NCBI RefSeq assembly: GCF_009696175.1
Contig: NZ_VUMM01000011.1
Coordinates: forward strand, 1 to 55,307
DNA: 55,307 bases
Reading direction: 5' to 3'
Source: Floccifex porci
Lineage (GTDB): Bacteria > Bacillota_I > Bacilli_A > Erysipelotrichales > Erysipelotrichaceae
Positions 46,166-53,894 of the stretch are shown here, piece by piece. A program made the position numbers and the translations under genes. Below the pieces are notes generated by a model, which did not search any database, was not told where the DNA came from, and saw only the letters and a list, made by a program, of their open reading frames with translations. The number at the start of each line of letters is the position of its first letter. Position 1 is the stretch's first letter.

Positions 46166-46194
46166 ATTATATTATTTTATTTTTGCTTTTTCAA
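46166..46194 (-). promoter_or_regulatory. Promoter of ZTP-FNT transcript
   Basis: On the minus strand TTGAAA (46194-46189), 17 bp, TATAAT (46171-46166). The +1 would be about 46159, the first base of the riboswitch P1 stem. Confidence 0.85.
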
Positions 46195-46238
46195 TAAATG
46201 ATGTAAAATAAGTATATAAGATATATGGAGGTATTAAG

Positions 46239-48077
46239 ATGGCAGAAACAAAAGTGAAGGAGACACAAGTCGCTGCAGAAGAAGTTGTAGAAAAGAAAAC
46301 AACAAAGAAGCGTACTAAAAAAGCTGCAGATGAAACAAAAGCAGTGAAGAAGACAACAAAAAAAGCGACTAAGAAACCATCCGAAAAAGAAGAAAAACCA
46401 AAGAAAACAACAAAGAAAGCGGAAAAGAAAGAAAAAGATGAAGTAAAAGCAGTAAAGAAAACTCGTAAAAAAGCTGTGAAAAAAGATAATGTTGAAAAAA
46501 CCGCTAAAGAAGAAAAACCAGTTGAAGAAGTAAAAGTGGAAGAAACAAAACCAGTTGTAGAAGTAACACCTGAAGTTGTTGAAGAAGCCAAAGAGATGGC
46601 AGAACAGGTAGTTGAAACTTATGGTCCAAGAAAGAGTGTGGCTTTTATTGGTTCTGAATGTTTCCCATTTGTGAAAACAGGTGGTTTAGGGGATGTAATG
46701 TATGCACTTCCAAAAGCACTGGTAGACTTGAATTGTGATGTCCGTGTACTGATTCCAAACTATAAATGCATTCCTTATAAATATAAAGAAAAAATGGTTT
46801 ATAGAGGATCTTTCTATATGGATCTGTGTTCCGATGGTAGAAAATTCTATGTAGGAATTATGGAATATATTAACGATGGTGTAATTTATGATTTTATTGA
46901 CAATGAAGAATTCTTCTCTTCAGGAAATCCTTATACAAGCATTGTAGGAGATATTCCTAAATTCTGTTATTTCGCAAAAGCTGCTTTAGCTGCTTTAAAT
47001 TACATGAACTGGTCACCAGATGTCATTCATTGCCATGACTGGCAGGCTGCATTGATCCCAGTATATGTGAAAACTGTATTTGCTCCAACTCCAGTAGGTC
47101 GTGCGAAAACTATTTTAACAGTGCATAATTTACGTTTCCAGGGAATTTATAATGTTCCAACGATTCAATACTGGACAAATCTTCCTTATCATGTATTTAA
47201 TGTAGATGGTTTAGGACAGGGAAATAACGATGCCAATATGTTAAAAGGTGGATTGGCTTATGCGGATATGATTACCACTGTAAGTCATACATATGCTAAT
47301 GAAATTCAGACATGGGAATATGGAGAAAAACTGGATGCTCATTTACGTTATCACAATCCAAAATTACATGGAATTGTAAATGGAATCGATATTGATATCT
47401 GGAATCCAGCTACAGATGAATATTTAGCTTCTAATTATGATGTTACCAATGTTGTATCTAATAAAGTTGGAAATAAAATGGCATTACAGACAAAATTAGG
47501 ACTGGATCAGGATCATTCTAAATTTGTGATTGGTCTGATTTCTCGTTTAACCGATCAGAAAGGATTGGATCTGATTAATGCGGTATTACCAGAAATTGTG
47601 GATGACTTTACTCAGGTTGTGATTTTAGGAACAGGAGATAAAGTATACGAAGATGCATTCAGAAAATTTGAAAATGATTATAGAGGAAATGTATCAAGCA
47701 GTATCATGTATGATGAAGCTCGTTCTCATGAAATTTATGCAGGGGTTGATGCATTATTAGTTCCTAGTCGTTTTGAACCATGTGGTTTAACACAATTGAT
47801 TGCGATGCGCTATGGAACTGTACCAATCGTTCGTGAAACAGGTGGATTAAAAGATACAGTTGCACCATATAACAAAAATACAAATGATGGAAATGGATTC
47901 ACATTTGATCGTTATGATGCTGGATTATTACTGGATGCCATCAATCGTGCAAAAACTTTATATTTCAACAATCGCTGGTGCTGGGATGAAATGGTACAAA
48001 GAGATATGGCCAAAGATGTATCCTGGGAAAATTCCGCAAAACAATATAAAGATTTATATGTAGATGTTACAAAATAG
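46239..48077 (+). CDS. glgA: Glycogen synthase with histone H1-like N-terminal tail
   Basis: A 612-residue protein. Residues about 132-612 are a bacterial GT5 glycogen synthase: KTGGLGD at 146-152 (ADP-glucose binding), HDWQAALIP, HNLRFQGIY, and SRFEPCGLTQL in the C-terminal domain; this makes alpha-1,4-glucan. Residues 1-130 are a low-complexity tail: Lys/Thr/Ala repeats such as KKTTKKATKKP up to about residue 85, then acidic Glu/Val-rich sequence. Ordinary GlgA is about 480 residues and starts near residue 131. GGAGG precedes the ATG at 46239. No other glg genes are near. The tail resembles histone H1-like or polymer-binding tails; role unknown. Confidence 0.9.
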   Translation: MAETKVKETQVAAEEVVEKKTTKKRTKKAADETKAVKKTTKKATKKPSEKEEKPKKTTKKAEKKEKDEVKAVKKTRKKAVKKDNVEKTAKEEKPVEEVKVEETKPVVEVTPEVVEEAKEMAEQVVETYGPRKSVAFIGSECFPFVKTGGLGDVMYALPKALVDLNCDVRVLIPNYKCIPYKYKEKMVYRGSFYMDLCSDGRKFYVGIMEYINDGVIYDFIDNEEFFSSGNPYTSIVGDIPKFCYFAKAALAALNYMNWSPDVIHCHDWQAALIPVYVKTVFAPTPVGRAKTILTVHNLRFQGIYNVPTIQYWTNLPYHVFNVDGLGQGNNDANMLKGGLAYADMITTVSHTYANEIQTWEYGEKLDAHLRYHNPKLHGIVNGIDIDIWNPATDEYLASNYDVTNVVSNKVGNKMALQTKLGLDQDHSKFVIGLISRLTDQKGLDLINAVLPEIVDDFTQVVILGTGDKVYEDAFRKFENDYRGNVSSSIMYDEARSHEIYAGVDALLVPSRFEPCGLTQLIAMRYGTVPIVRETGGLKDTVAPYNKNTNDGNGFTFDRYDAGLLLDAINRAKTLYFNNRWCWDEMVQRDMAKDVSWENSAKQYKDLYVDVTK

Positions 48078-48101
48078 AGATTCATTTTGAATCTCTTTTT
48101 T
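48076..48101 (+). terminator. Terminator after glgA
   Basis: Stem AGAGATTCA (48076-48084) with TGAATCTCT (48088-48096), loop TTT, then six T. Confidence 0.85.
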
Positions 48102-48112
48102 AAGGAGATACA

Positions 48113-48937
48113 ATGAACAAACCAAAATATTATTGTTTCAGTGATAAAAAATACAATGAAGATGCGTATTCCTTTTCTTCTTCTCATATTATGGTATTGG
48201 ATGGAGCAACAGGTTTATCGAAAAAAAACTATATGTCAGAAGATGATGCGATGTGGTTTGTACAAATGTTAAAAAAAGAAATTGAAATGCATATAAAGGA
48301 TCCTTTCTCTTTATCAAAAATTATTGACAATGCGATTACAGAAATTCAGAATCTATATTCGGATATTGATTCAATGGATTCGATTGATTTACCAAATGCC
48401 TGTATTTCTTTATTTCGTTTTAAAGAAGATAAACTGGAATATTTTGGATTGGGAGACAGTGTTGGCATTATACAGATGAAAGATGGAAGCATTGAGTCTT
48501 TTGAAGATAAAAAAATAGATGAATTGGATCAAAGTGTCATTCAACATATGATTTCTTTATCAAAAGAAAAACAGATTCCTTTTTTACAGACAAGAGAAGA
48601 AATAGAAATTAAAGAACATTTAATTCGAAATCGAAAATTATCCAATCAATATTATTATATTTTAGACCCTTCAAAAAAAGGAATTTCTCATGCCCTCATA
48701 AAAGAATGGAATCTAAAAGATATAGACAGGATCTGTTGTATGAGTGATGGATTTAGTCAGATCTTAATGTATCCAGGTTATTCAGACATTAAACAGATAT
48801 TGGATGCCATTGAAACAAATGAACCCATTGAAAAGCAGTTGTATCAATACCAGGAAATGGATGCGGATTGTATTTTATATCCCAGATTGAAAAAAAGAGA
48901 CGATACAACCTATATTTATTTAAATTTTGGATTATAA
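48113..48937 (+). CDS. PP2C-like phosphatase domain protein
   Basis: A 274-residue protein with PP2C landmarks: NEDAYSFSS, VLDGATGLS (D-G motif), FGLGDS, CMSDGFSQI and a final RDDTTYIYL with the metal-binding Asp pair. PP2C phosphatases of the PPM family dephosphorylate serine or threonine, often in partner-switching with RsbW-like kinases. AAGGAGAT precedes the ATG. The next gene encodes an RsbW-like ATPase, so the two probably form a signalling pair; the target protein is not in the window. Confidence 0.8.
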   Translation: MNKPKYYCFSDKKYNEDAYSFSSSHIMVLDGATGLSKKNYMSEDDAMWFVQMLKKEIEMHIKDPFSLSKIIDNAITEIQNLYSDIDSMDSIDLPNACISLFRFKEDKLEYFGLGDSVGIIQMKDGSIESFEDKKIDELDQSVIQHMISLSKEKQIPFLQTREEIEIKEHLIRNRKLSNQYYYILDPSKKGISHALIKEWNLKDIDRICCMSDGFSQILMYPGYSDIKQILDAIETNEPIEKQLYQYQEMDADCILYPRLKKRDDTTYIYLNFGL

Positions 48938-48938
48938 T
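48933..48938 (+). promoter_or_regulatory. Leaderless -10 of RsbW-like gene
   Basis: TATAAT at 48933-48938 overlaps the stop codon of the PP2C gene; 7 nt later is the ATG at 48946. No good -35 and no ribosome site. Confidence 0.5.
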
Positions 48939-48945
48939 AGATTCT

Positions 48946-49326
48946 ATGAAAAAAAGATTTAAAAGAGAATTGGGACAATTAAATGATATTTATCGATGGA
49001 TTGATGTGAAAACAGAAAATATAGATTCAAATAGTTTAGATGATATCAAATTATGTATAGAAGAAGTGTTTGTGAATCTTGTGAAATATTCAAATTGCAG
49101 CTACATTGATTTATTCATTAATCGAATAGACTCTTTAATTGAATTGACTTTTATGGATGATGGAGTACAATTTGATCCTTTGGCAAAAGAAAATGAAATT
49201 TTATCGGATTCTTTAAATCGCAGTAAATCCGGTATAGGATTGTATATTTTAGAGAATCGAATGGATTCTTTAGATTATCAATATTTAAATGGGAAAAATG
49301 TGTTTACAATGAGAAAACATATATAG
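48946..49326 (+). CDS. RsbW/HATPase_c-type kinase
   Basis: A 126-residue GHKL ATP-binding protein: N-box KLCIEEVFVNLVKYSN, G1 box FMDDGVQFDPL and G2 GIGLYILENRMD. These match anti-sigma/serine-kinase proteins of the RsbW type. I chose the ATG at 48946, since a longer version would read through the PP2C gene end. It lies 8 nt behind that gene. No STAS-domain antagonist or sigma factor is adjacent. Together with the PP2C protein it suggests a partner-switch regulatory module. Confidence 0.8.
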   Translation: MKKRFKRELGQLNDIYRWIDVKTENIDSNSLDDIKLCIEEVFVNLVKYSNCSYIDLFINRIDSLIELTFMDDGVQFDPLAKENEILSDSLNRSKSGIGLYILENRMDSLDYQYLNGKNVFTMRKHI

Positions 49327-49347
49327 GCGACAAAATCGCCTTTTTTT
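49325..49347 (+). terminator. Terminator after RsbW-like gene
   Basis: Stem AGGCGA (49325-49330) with TCGCCT (49336-49341), loop CAAAA, then a T-run. It lies within the next promoter. Confidence 0.75.
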
Positions 49348-49355
49348 ACTATAAT
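49327..49355 (+). promoter_or_regulatory. Leaderless promoter nested in terminator
   Basis: GCGACA (49327-49332), 17 bp, TATAAT (49350-49355), then 6 nt and ATG at 49362. The -35 lies in the left arm of the terminator and the spacer contains its right arm and T-run. Confidence 0.65.
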
Positions 49356-49361
49356 GAATAT

Positions 49362-49988
49362 ATGAAAAAGAATAAATCATTTGAATATCCTGTAAATCCA
49401 TACGATCCATTTTATGATGCCTATTTCAGTCCATTGATCAAAGATACACCGGTGAATCGATGGGCTATATATTATGCTTTAAGAAATTCACATCCGGAAT
49501 TGGAAGAGAAAAAAACGATTTATAGAAAATCAAAAGAAAAATTTGATACAGAAGAAGCCATTGATAAATTAACGAAAAATCTTCAAAAGAGCTTATTTAC
49601 TCATGCCCGTGAAAAACCATATTCCAAAATGGCTTTGATAAAAAAAGCATCTTTAACTCGTTTTCAATATAAATCGACTGAAAAATTGATTGATCCTTTA
49701 AATATAGACTGGAATTTACAGGCAAAAAGAAGAGCTTTGGAATGTTTAAAAGAAAATATGAATTTTGAACAGATTAAAGTACAGTTACAAAAAGATTTAT
49801 TTGAGGATTCTCAAATTGCTTGTGCGATTTCTTTTTTAGAGAATAAAAATAATTTAAAGGCTTTACGAAAGGCTCAGAAGTGTTTAGAGGAGGGTTATGA
49901 TCTGGAAGAAATGGTAGAGGAACTGGTATGGGATGATTATAGTGAAGATGAAATCTTATATGCATTAAGTGGAATAAAAGAGGAATAA
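49362..49988 (+). CDS. Hypothetical protein with two helical repeats
   Basis: A 208-residue soluble protein of unknown function. The C-terminal half has two similar ~40-residue segments: AKRRALECLKENMNFEQIKV... and ALRKAQKCLEEGYDLEEMVE..., each ending with an Asp/Glu-rich turn and ISFL or LYAL helix. The three-helix look recalls RecX repeats, but the match is weak and I do not assign it. The N-terminal half has NPYDPFYDAYFSPL. Predicted leaderless. Followed 11 nt later by the HAD phosphatase gene, probably in the same transcript. Confidence 0.6.
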   Translation: MKKNKSFEYPVNPYDPFYDAYFSPLIKDTPVNRWAIYYALRNSHPELEEKKTIYRKSKEKFDTEEAIDKLTKNLQKSLFTHAREKPYSKMALIKKASLTRFQYKSTEKLIDPLNIDWNLQAKRRALECLKENMNFEQIKVQLQKDLFEDSQIACAISFLENKNNLKALRKAQKCLEEGYDLEEMVEELVWDDYSEDEILYALSGIKEE

Positions 49989-49999
49989 AAGAGGGTTTT

Positions 50000-50797
50000 A
50001 TGAAAGATATAAAATTAATCGTCAGTGATATAGATGGAACATTAATTGATAAAAAACATGAATGTCCGAATCGAAATATTGAAGGAATTGAATATGCGAA
50101 AAGAAAAGGAATCCCTTTTGCGATAGGAACGGGAAGACCTTATGCGATGGTAAAAAAGAATTTAAAGAGATGGAATTTAGAAAATCATTGTGATTATCTG
50201 GTTTGTAACAATGGTGCGACAATTATTGATTGTAAAACTGGACAACAGAAAAGTCAGAATTATTTACCAAAAGATGTGATTCATCAGATTATTGATACGT
50301 ATCAGGATCTTAATGTATCTTTATGTGTATTTGAAAACGATACGCTGGTCACAAATAAAATAACAGAGGCTTATCTGTATCGTTGTAAAGAAGCCAATAT
50401 AAATAAAAGACAGACAGATTTAAAAGAATATGTCGTTTGTGATCATCCTAAAATGTTACTGGTATCCGATCATGAAGTTCAAGTGGAAATATTAAAACGA
50501 TTTGAATCTTTAAACCCCTGTTCTTATCGTATGTTTGCCAGTTCACCGATATTAACAGAAGTTGTCCATCCAGATTTAAGCAAAGTGGCAGGAATAGATG
50601 TATTGTGTCAAATGCTTAATATTCAAAGAGAAAATGTATTGTGTTTTGGGGATGAAATGAATGATTTTGAAATGTTGTCTTCTTTTAATGGAGTCGCAAT
50701 GGAAAATGCAGTGGATCAAATAAAAGAAATTTGTGAATATCAGACTTTATCTTGTGATGAAGGTGGAGTGGGAGACTTTTTATTGAAATATTTTTAA
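50000..50797 (+). CDS. HAD superfamily Cof-type phosphatase
   Basis: A 265-residue HAD IIB enzyme: DIDGTLIDKK with nucleophile Asp, AIGTGRPY, C2-type cap, DLSKVAGIDVL and GDEMNDFEML with the metal-binding Asp. Cof-type proteins dephosphorylate sugar phosphates, FMN or pyridoxal phosphate. A GAGG ribosome site lies before the ATG. It ends on a terminator. Confidence 0.85.
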   Translation: MKDIKLIVSDIDGTLIDKKHECPNRNIEGIEYAKRKGIPFAIGTGRPYAMVKKNLKRWNLENHCDYLVCNNGATIIDCKTGQQKSQNYLPKDVIHQIIDTYQDLNVSLCVFENDTLVTNKITEAYLYRCKEANINKRQTDLKEYVVCDHPKMLLVSDHEVQVEILKRFESLNPCSYRMFASSPILTEVVHPDLSKVAGIDVLCQMLNIQRENVLCFGDEMNDFEMLSSFNGVAMENAVDQIKEICEYQTLSCDEGGVGDFLLKYF

Positions 50798-50820
50798 GAT
50801 TCCATAAGGAATCTTTTTTG
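50796..50820 (+). terminator. Terminator after HAD gene
   Basis: Stem AAGATTCC (50796-50803) with GGAATCTT (50808-50815), loop ATAA, then five T. Confidence 0.85.
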
Positions 50821-50955
50821 AAATGACTTAAATATTTTCGTTAAACAAAAAATATTTATTGTTTTTGAAGGAATTCATAAAAATAATTTTGTTTATAAAG
50901 GAAATTCGTTTATAGTAAATGAGCGTAAAGATTATAAGAATGATTCCTGCAAATA

Positions 50956-50984
50956 GTGCAAAATTTGCACAATCTTGTTATAAT
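50956..50984 (+). promoter_or_regulatory. Palindromic operator at transketolase promoter
   Basis: GTGCAAA-A-TTTGCAC (50956-50970) is a perfect 15-bp palindrome with arms of 7. A TATAAT box follows at 50979-50984, so the palindrome lies over the -35/spacer region. It looks like a repressor site; the cognate regulator is not known. Bases 50821-50955 are AT-rich, with no gene seen. Confidence 0.6.
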
Positions 50985-51013
50985 GGAAAGGCAAAAAGGA
51001 GACGGACAGAATT

Positions 51014-51826
51014 ATGGAAAATAAAGAATTGTCTTTGCATGCAAAGAATATTCGTAGAAACATAGTAAAGGAAGTATACAGTGCTCAAAGTGGTCATCCA
51101 GGAGGATCTTTGGGAGCAGCGGATATCATTACATTTTTGTATTTTGAAGAAATGAATATCAATTCTGAAAATTTAAACAGTATTGATCGAGATCGATTTG
51201 TATTGAGTAAAGGACATGCAAGTCCTGCATTATATGCCGTACTGGCTGAAAAAGGATTTATGGAAGAAGAAGAATTATTGACTTTCCGTGCCATTAATTC
51301 ACGTTTACAGGGACATCCAAATATGAATTATGTTCCAGGTGTAGATATGTCAACGGGATCATTGGGACAAGGAATTTCTTGTGCAGTAGGTATGGCTTTG
51401 GCAAATCGTCTGGATAAAAGTTCAAATCGTATCTATGCCCTGTTAGGAGATGGAGAATGTCAGGAAGGGCAAGTCTGGGAAGCGGCTATGGCTGCAGCTC
51501 ATTATCAGCTGGATAATTTATGCATTATTGTTGATGAAAACAATCTTCAGATTGATGGTCGTGTCAGTGAGGTAATGAATGTATTCTCTTTAGAAGAAAA
51601 ATTTAAAGCATTTAATTTTCATACAATTTCTGTAGACGGTCATGATTTTGATCAGCTTCGTAAAGCATTTGAGGAAGCCAGAAATACAAAAGGAAAACCA
51701 ACAGCTATTATCGCAAAGACAATTAAGGGAAAAGGCGTTTCCTTTATGGAAGATCAGCAAGGATGGCATGGAGTGGCTCCAAATGAAGAACAGTACCATG
51801 CAGCTATGAAAGAATTGGAGGCATAG
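51014..51826 (+). CDS. Transketolase, N-terminal subunit
   Basis: A 270-residue thiamine diphosphate-binding half of a split transketolase: GHPGGSLGAADI, SKGHASPALYAVLA, GSLGQGISCAVGMA, LLGDGECQEGQVWEA (diphosphate motif GDG) and IVDENNLQIDG. It works with the next gene product as a heterodimer in the pentose phosphate pathway. AAAGGAGAC precedes the ATG. Split transketolases are common in Firmicutes and archaea. Its promoter carries a perfect palindrome. Confidence 0.92.
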   Translation: MENKELSLHAKNIRRNIVKEVYSAQSGHPGGSLGAADIITFLYFEEMNINSENLNSIDRDRFVLSKGHASPALYAVLAEKGFMEEEELLTFRAINSRLQGHPNMNYVPGVDMSTGSLGQGISCAVGMALANRLDKSSNRIYALLGDGECQEGQVWEAAMAAAHYQLDNLCIIVDENNLQIDGRVSEVMNVFSLEEKFKAFNFHTISVDGHDFDQLRKAFEEARNTKGKPTAIIAKTIKGKGVSFMEDQQGWHGVAPNEEQYHAAMKELEA

Positions 51827-51828
51827 AT

Positions 51829-52743
51829 ATGGCAAAGATTGCGACTCGTATTGCATATGGTGATGCATTAAAAGAATTATTGAAAGAGGATAAAAATATT
51901 GTTGTATTGGATGCGGATTTAGCAGGAAGTACAAAAAGTGGAGAAGCAAAAAAAGTAGATCCTTCTCGTCATTTTGACATGGGAATTGCGGAAGGAAATA
52001 TGATGAGTGTTGCAGCTGGACTGGCTGCCAGTGGTAAAATTGCTTTTGCGTCTTCTTTTGCGATGTTTGCCACAGGTCGTGCATTTGAACAGATTCGTAA
52101 CAGCATTGGATATACGCATTTAAATGTTAAAGTCTGTGCATCTCATGCTGGAATCAGTGTAGGAGAAGATGGAGCTTCTCATCAATGTATTGAAGACATT
52201 AGTCTAATGCGTGGAATTCCAGGTATGAAAGTAATTGTTCCATGTGATTATAATGAAGCAAAACAAGCTATTAAAACGGTAGCTTATACAGAAGGTCCAT
52301 GTTATGTCCGTTTAGGAAGAAGTGGAGTGGAAACGGTCACTCCAGAAGATTATAAATTTGAATTGGGTAAAGGAGTCATCTTAAAAGAAGGAAAGAAAGT
52401 TGCACTGGTTGCTACTGGATTAATGGTTCAGGAAGCATTAAAAGCCAGTGAAATGATGAAAGAGACTCCAACCGTTGTGAATATTCATACGATCAAACCA
52501 ATTGATGTACAATTGATTCAACAATTGGCACAAACTCATGATACAATTGTAACATGTGAAGAACATTCCATCATTGGAGGTTTGGGTAGTGCCGTTGCCG
52601 AAGTTTTAGCAGAAACTGGGTCTTCCTGTAAACTTGTTCGAGTGGGGGTACAGGATGTATTTGGGGAAAGTGGAAAACCAGCTGAATTATTCGCAAAATA
52701 TAAAATTGATGCTCAGGCAATTGCCAAAATCGCCAGTAAGTAG
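51829..52743 (+). CDS. Transketolase, C-terminal subunit
   Basis: A 304-residue chain with the pyrimidine-binding domain (VVLDADLAGSTKSG, DMGIAEGNMMSVAAGLA with the catalytic Glu) and the C-terminal domain (TCEEHSIIGGLGSAVAEVLAE). It starts 2 nt after the N-terminal subunit gene. The Shine-Dalgarno TTGGAGG lies in that gene's end. Followed by a terminator that overlaps the stop. Confidence 0.92.
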   Translation: MAKIATRIAYGDALKELLKEDKNIVVLDADLAGSTKSGEAKKVDPSRHFDMGIAEGNMMSVAAGLAASGKIAFASSFAMFATGRAFEQIRNSIGYTHLNVKVCASHAGISVGEDGASHQCIEDISLMRGIPGMKVIVPCDYNEAKQAIKTVAYTEGPCYVRLGRSGVETVTPEDYKFELGKGVILKEGKKVALVATGLMVQEALKASEMMKETPTVVNIHTIKPIDVQLIQQLAQTHDTIVTCEEHSIIGGLGSAVAEVLAETGSSCKLVRVGVQDVFGESGKPAELFAKYKIDAQAIAKIASK

Positions 52744-52768
52744 GGTGGAAGGATTCCACTCTTTTTTA
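52742..52768 (+). terminator. Terminator after transketolase
   Basis: Stem AGGGTGGAA (52742-52750) with TTCCACTCT (52754-52762), one G-U pair, loop GGA, then six T. Partial read-through to the esterase gene is possible since no promoter is seen between. Confidence 0.75.
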
Positions 52769-52777
52769 GGAGGATTT

Positions 52778-53584
52778 ATGGCATATTTAACTTGTAATTT
52801 CTTTTCAAAATCTTTGATGAGAACAGTCAATATAAATGTTGTATTACCAACGGATAAAGAAAATGAAATAAAAGAATATAAAACTTTATATTTATTACAT
52901 GGAATTTATGGAAGTCAGAATGACTGGGTTCATGGAACTCGTATTGAAGCATGGGCGCAAGACCATAATTTAGCAGTTGTAATGCCTTCTGGTGAAAATA
53001 AATTTTATGTGGATCATCCTCAATCCAATGCGTATTTTTCAAAATTTATTGGAGAGGAGCTGGTTTCCTTTACAAGACGTTCTTTTCCATTATCCACTAA
53101 AAGAGAAGATACATTTATTGGAGGATTATCTATGGGAGGCTATGGAGCCATGGTCAATGGATTAAAATATCATGAGACATTTGGTTCCATCATAGCTTTA
53201 TCTTCTGCTTTTATTCTGGATCTGATTGTAAGATCAAACGATAACAGTTCAAATCCTCTTCATAGAAGATCTTATTATGAATTTATATTTGGAAATTTAG
53301 ATGAAATTAAAGGAAGCGATAAAGATTATATAGCTCTAGTGAATCGTTTAGAAAATTCACAGATTCCAGATATCTATATGGCATGTGGAACAGAAGATTC
53401 ATTATTGTATCGATTTAATGTGAAATTTCATCAATATTTAGATCAGAAACAAATTCCTCATACTTTTGAAACAGGTCCAGGAGGACATGATTGGACTTTC
53501 TGGGATACGTATATAAAAAGAGCTTTAGACTGGCTGGAGTTAGAAGAAGAAAAAGGAATCAGTAGTGGAAATGTAAATTTATAA
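52778..53584 (+). CDS. Esterase of the tributyrin esterase / EstA family
   Basis: A 268-residue alpha/beta hydrolase: LLHGIYGSQNDW (oxyanion region), GGLSMGGYGAMV with nucleophile Ser, CGTEDSLLY with Asp and GPGGHDWTFWD with His. Relatives include lactic EstA and S-formylglutathione hydrolase-like esterases. I use the ATG at 52778, preceded by AGGAGG; longer versions run back into the transketolase gene. No signal peptide, so it acts in the cytoplasm. Confidence 0.87.
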   Translation: MAYLTCNFFSKSLMRTVNINVVLPTDKENEIKEYKTLYLLHGIYGSQNDWVHGTRIEAWAQDHNLAVVMPSGENKFYVDHPQSNAYFSKFIGEELVSFTRRSFPLSTKREDTFIGGLSMGGYGAMVNGLKYHETFGSIIALSSAFILDLIVRSNDNSSNPLHRRSYYEFIFGNLDEIKGSDKDYIALVNRLENSQIPDIYMACGTEDSLLYRFNVKFHQYLDQKQIPHTFETGPGGHDWTFWDTYIKRALDWLELEEEKGISSGNVNL

Positions 53585-53590
53585 AGAAAA

Positions 53591-53620
53591 ATGGAGACAA
53601 AATGAGTCTCCATCTTTTTT
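53591..53620 (+). terminator. Terminator after esterase
   Basis: Stem ATGGAGAC (53591-53598) with GTCTCCAT (53606-53613), loop AAAATGA, then CTTTTTT. Confidence 0.85.
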
Positions 53621-53894
53621 ATCCATCACGTAGAATGAAATGATTATGAGTAAAATTGATGTTTGTCATGTTGATTTATAAAGAATTTTAGAAAAGAGGA
53701 GTATCAAATAAAGACTTAGACAAAAGGAAAATAGATTATCAACTACAAAGGAAGATGGTTGGTGGTTTATATAAAAGATAGGTTAATTTTGCATCATTTA
53801 AGAAAAAATTAGGCTGGAATTGATGATTCGCTATTTGTGGGGTGTTCAATTAACGTTAAAAGTTTTAACATTTTCTTTGAAAGGAGATTGAACT
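53621..53894 (+). promoter_or_regulatory. Intergenic region with palindrome before XRE regulator
   Basis: About 270 nt without a gene. A 29-codon stretch without start or stop context (around 53695-53785) might be a coding relic. Near the right end GTTAAAA-G-TTTTAAC (53855-53869) is a perfect palindrome, 26 nt before the ATG, next to an AAAGGAG ribosome site; it is a good candidate autoregulatory operator. Confidence 0.5.

Noticed and set aside
46239-46500. DNA tandem repeat or CRISPR-like array in the glgA 5' end
   Set aside because: The similarity comes from repeated Lys/Thr/Ala codons with no fixed unit or spacer.
46172-46591. 139-codon minus-strand ORF rich in Ser, Phe and Thr opposite the glgA 5' end
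   Set aside because: It is the antisense reading of the Lys-rich repeats of the GlgA tail and runs through the ZTP promoter; composition is an artefact.
49362-49988. RecX annotation
   Set aside because: Helical repeats are reminiscent, but the conserved RecX residues and order could not be confirmed by eye.
51590-52084. 164-codon minus-strand ORF across the transketolase junction
   Set aside because: Antisense to two conserved genes, no ribosome site, His/Gln/Leu-biased composition.
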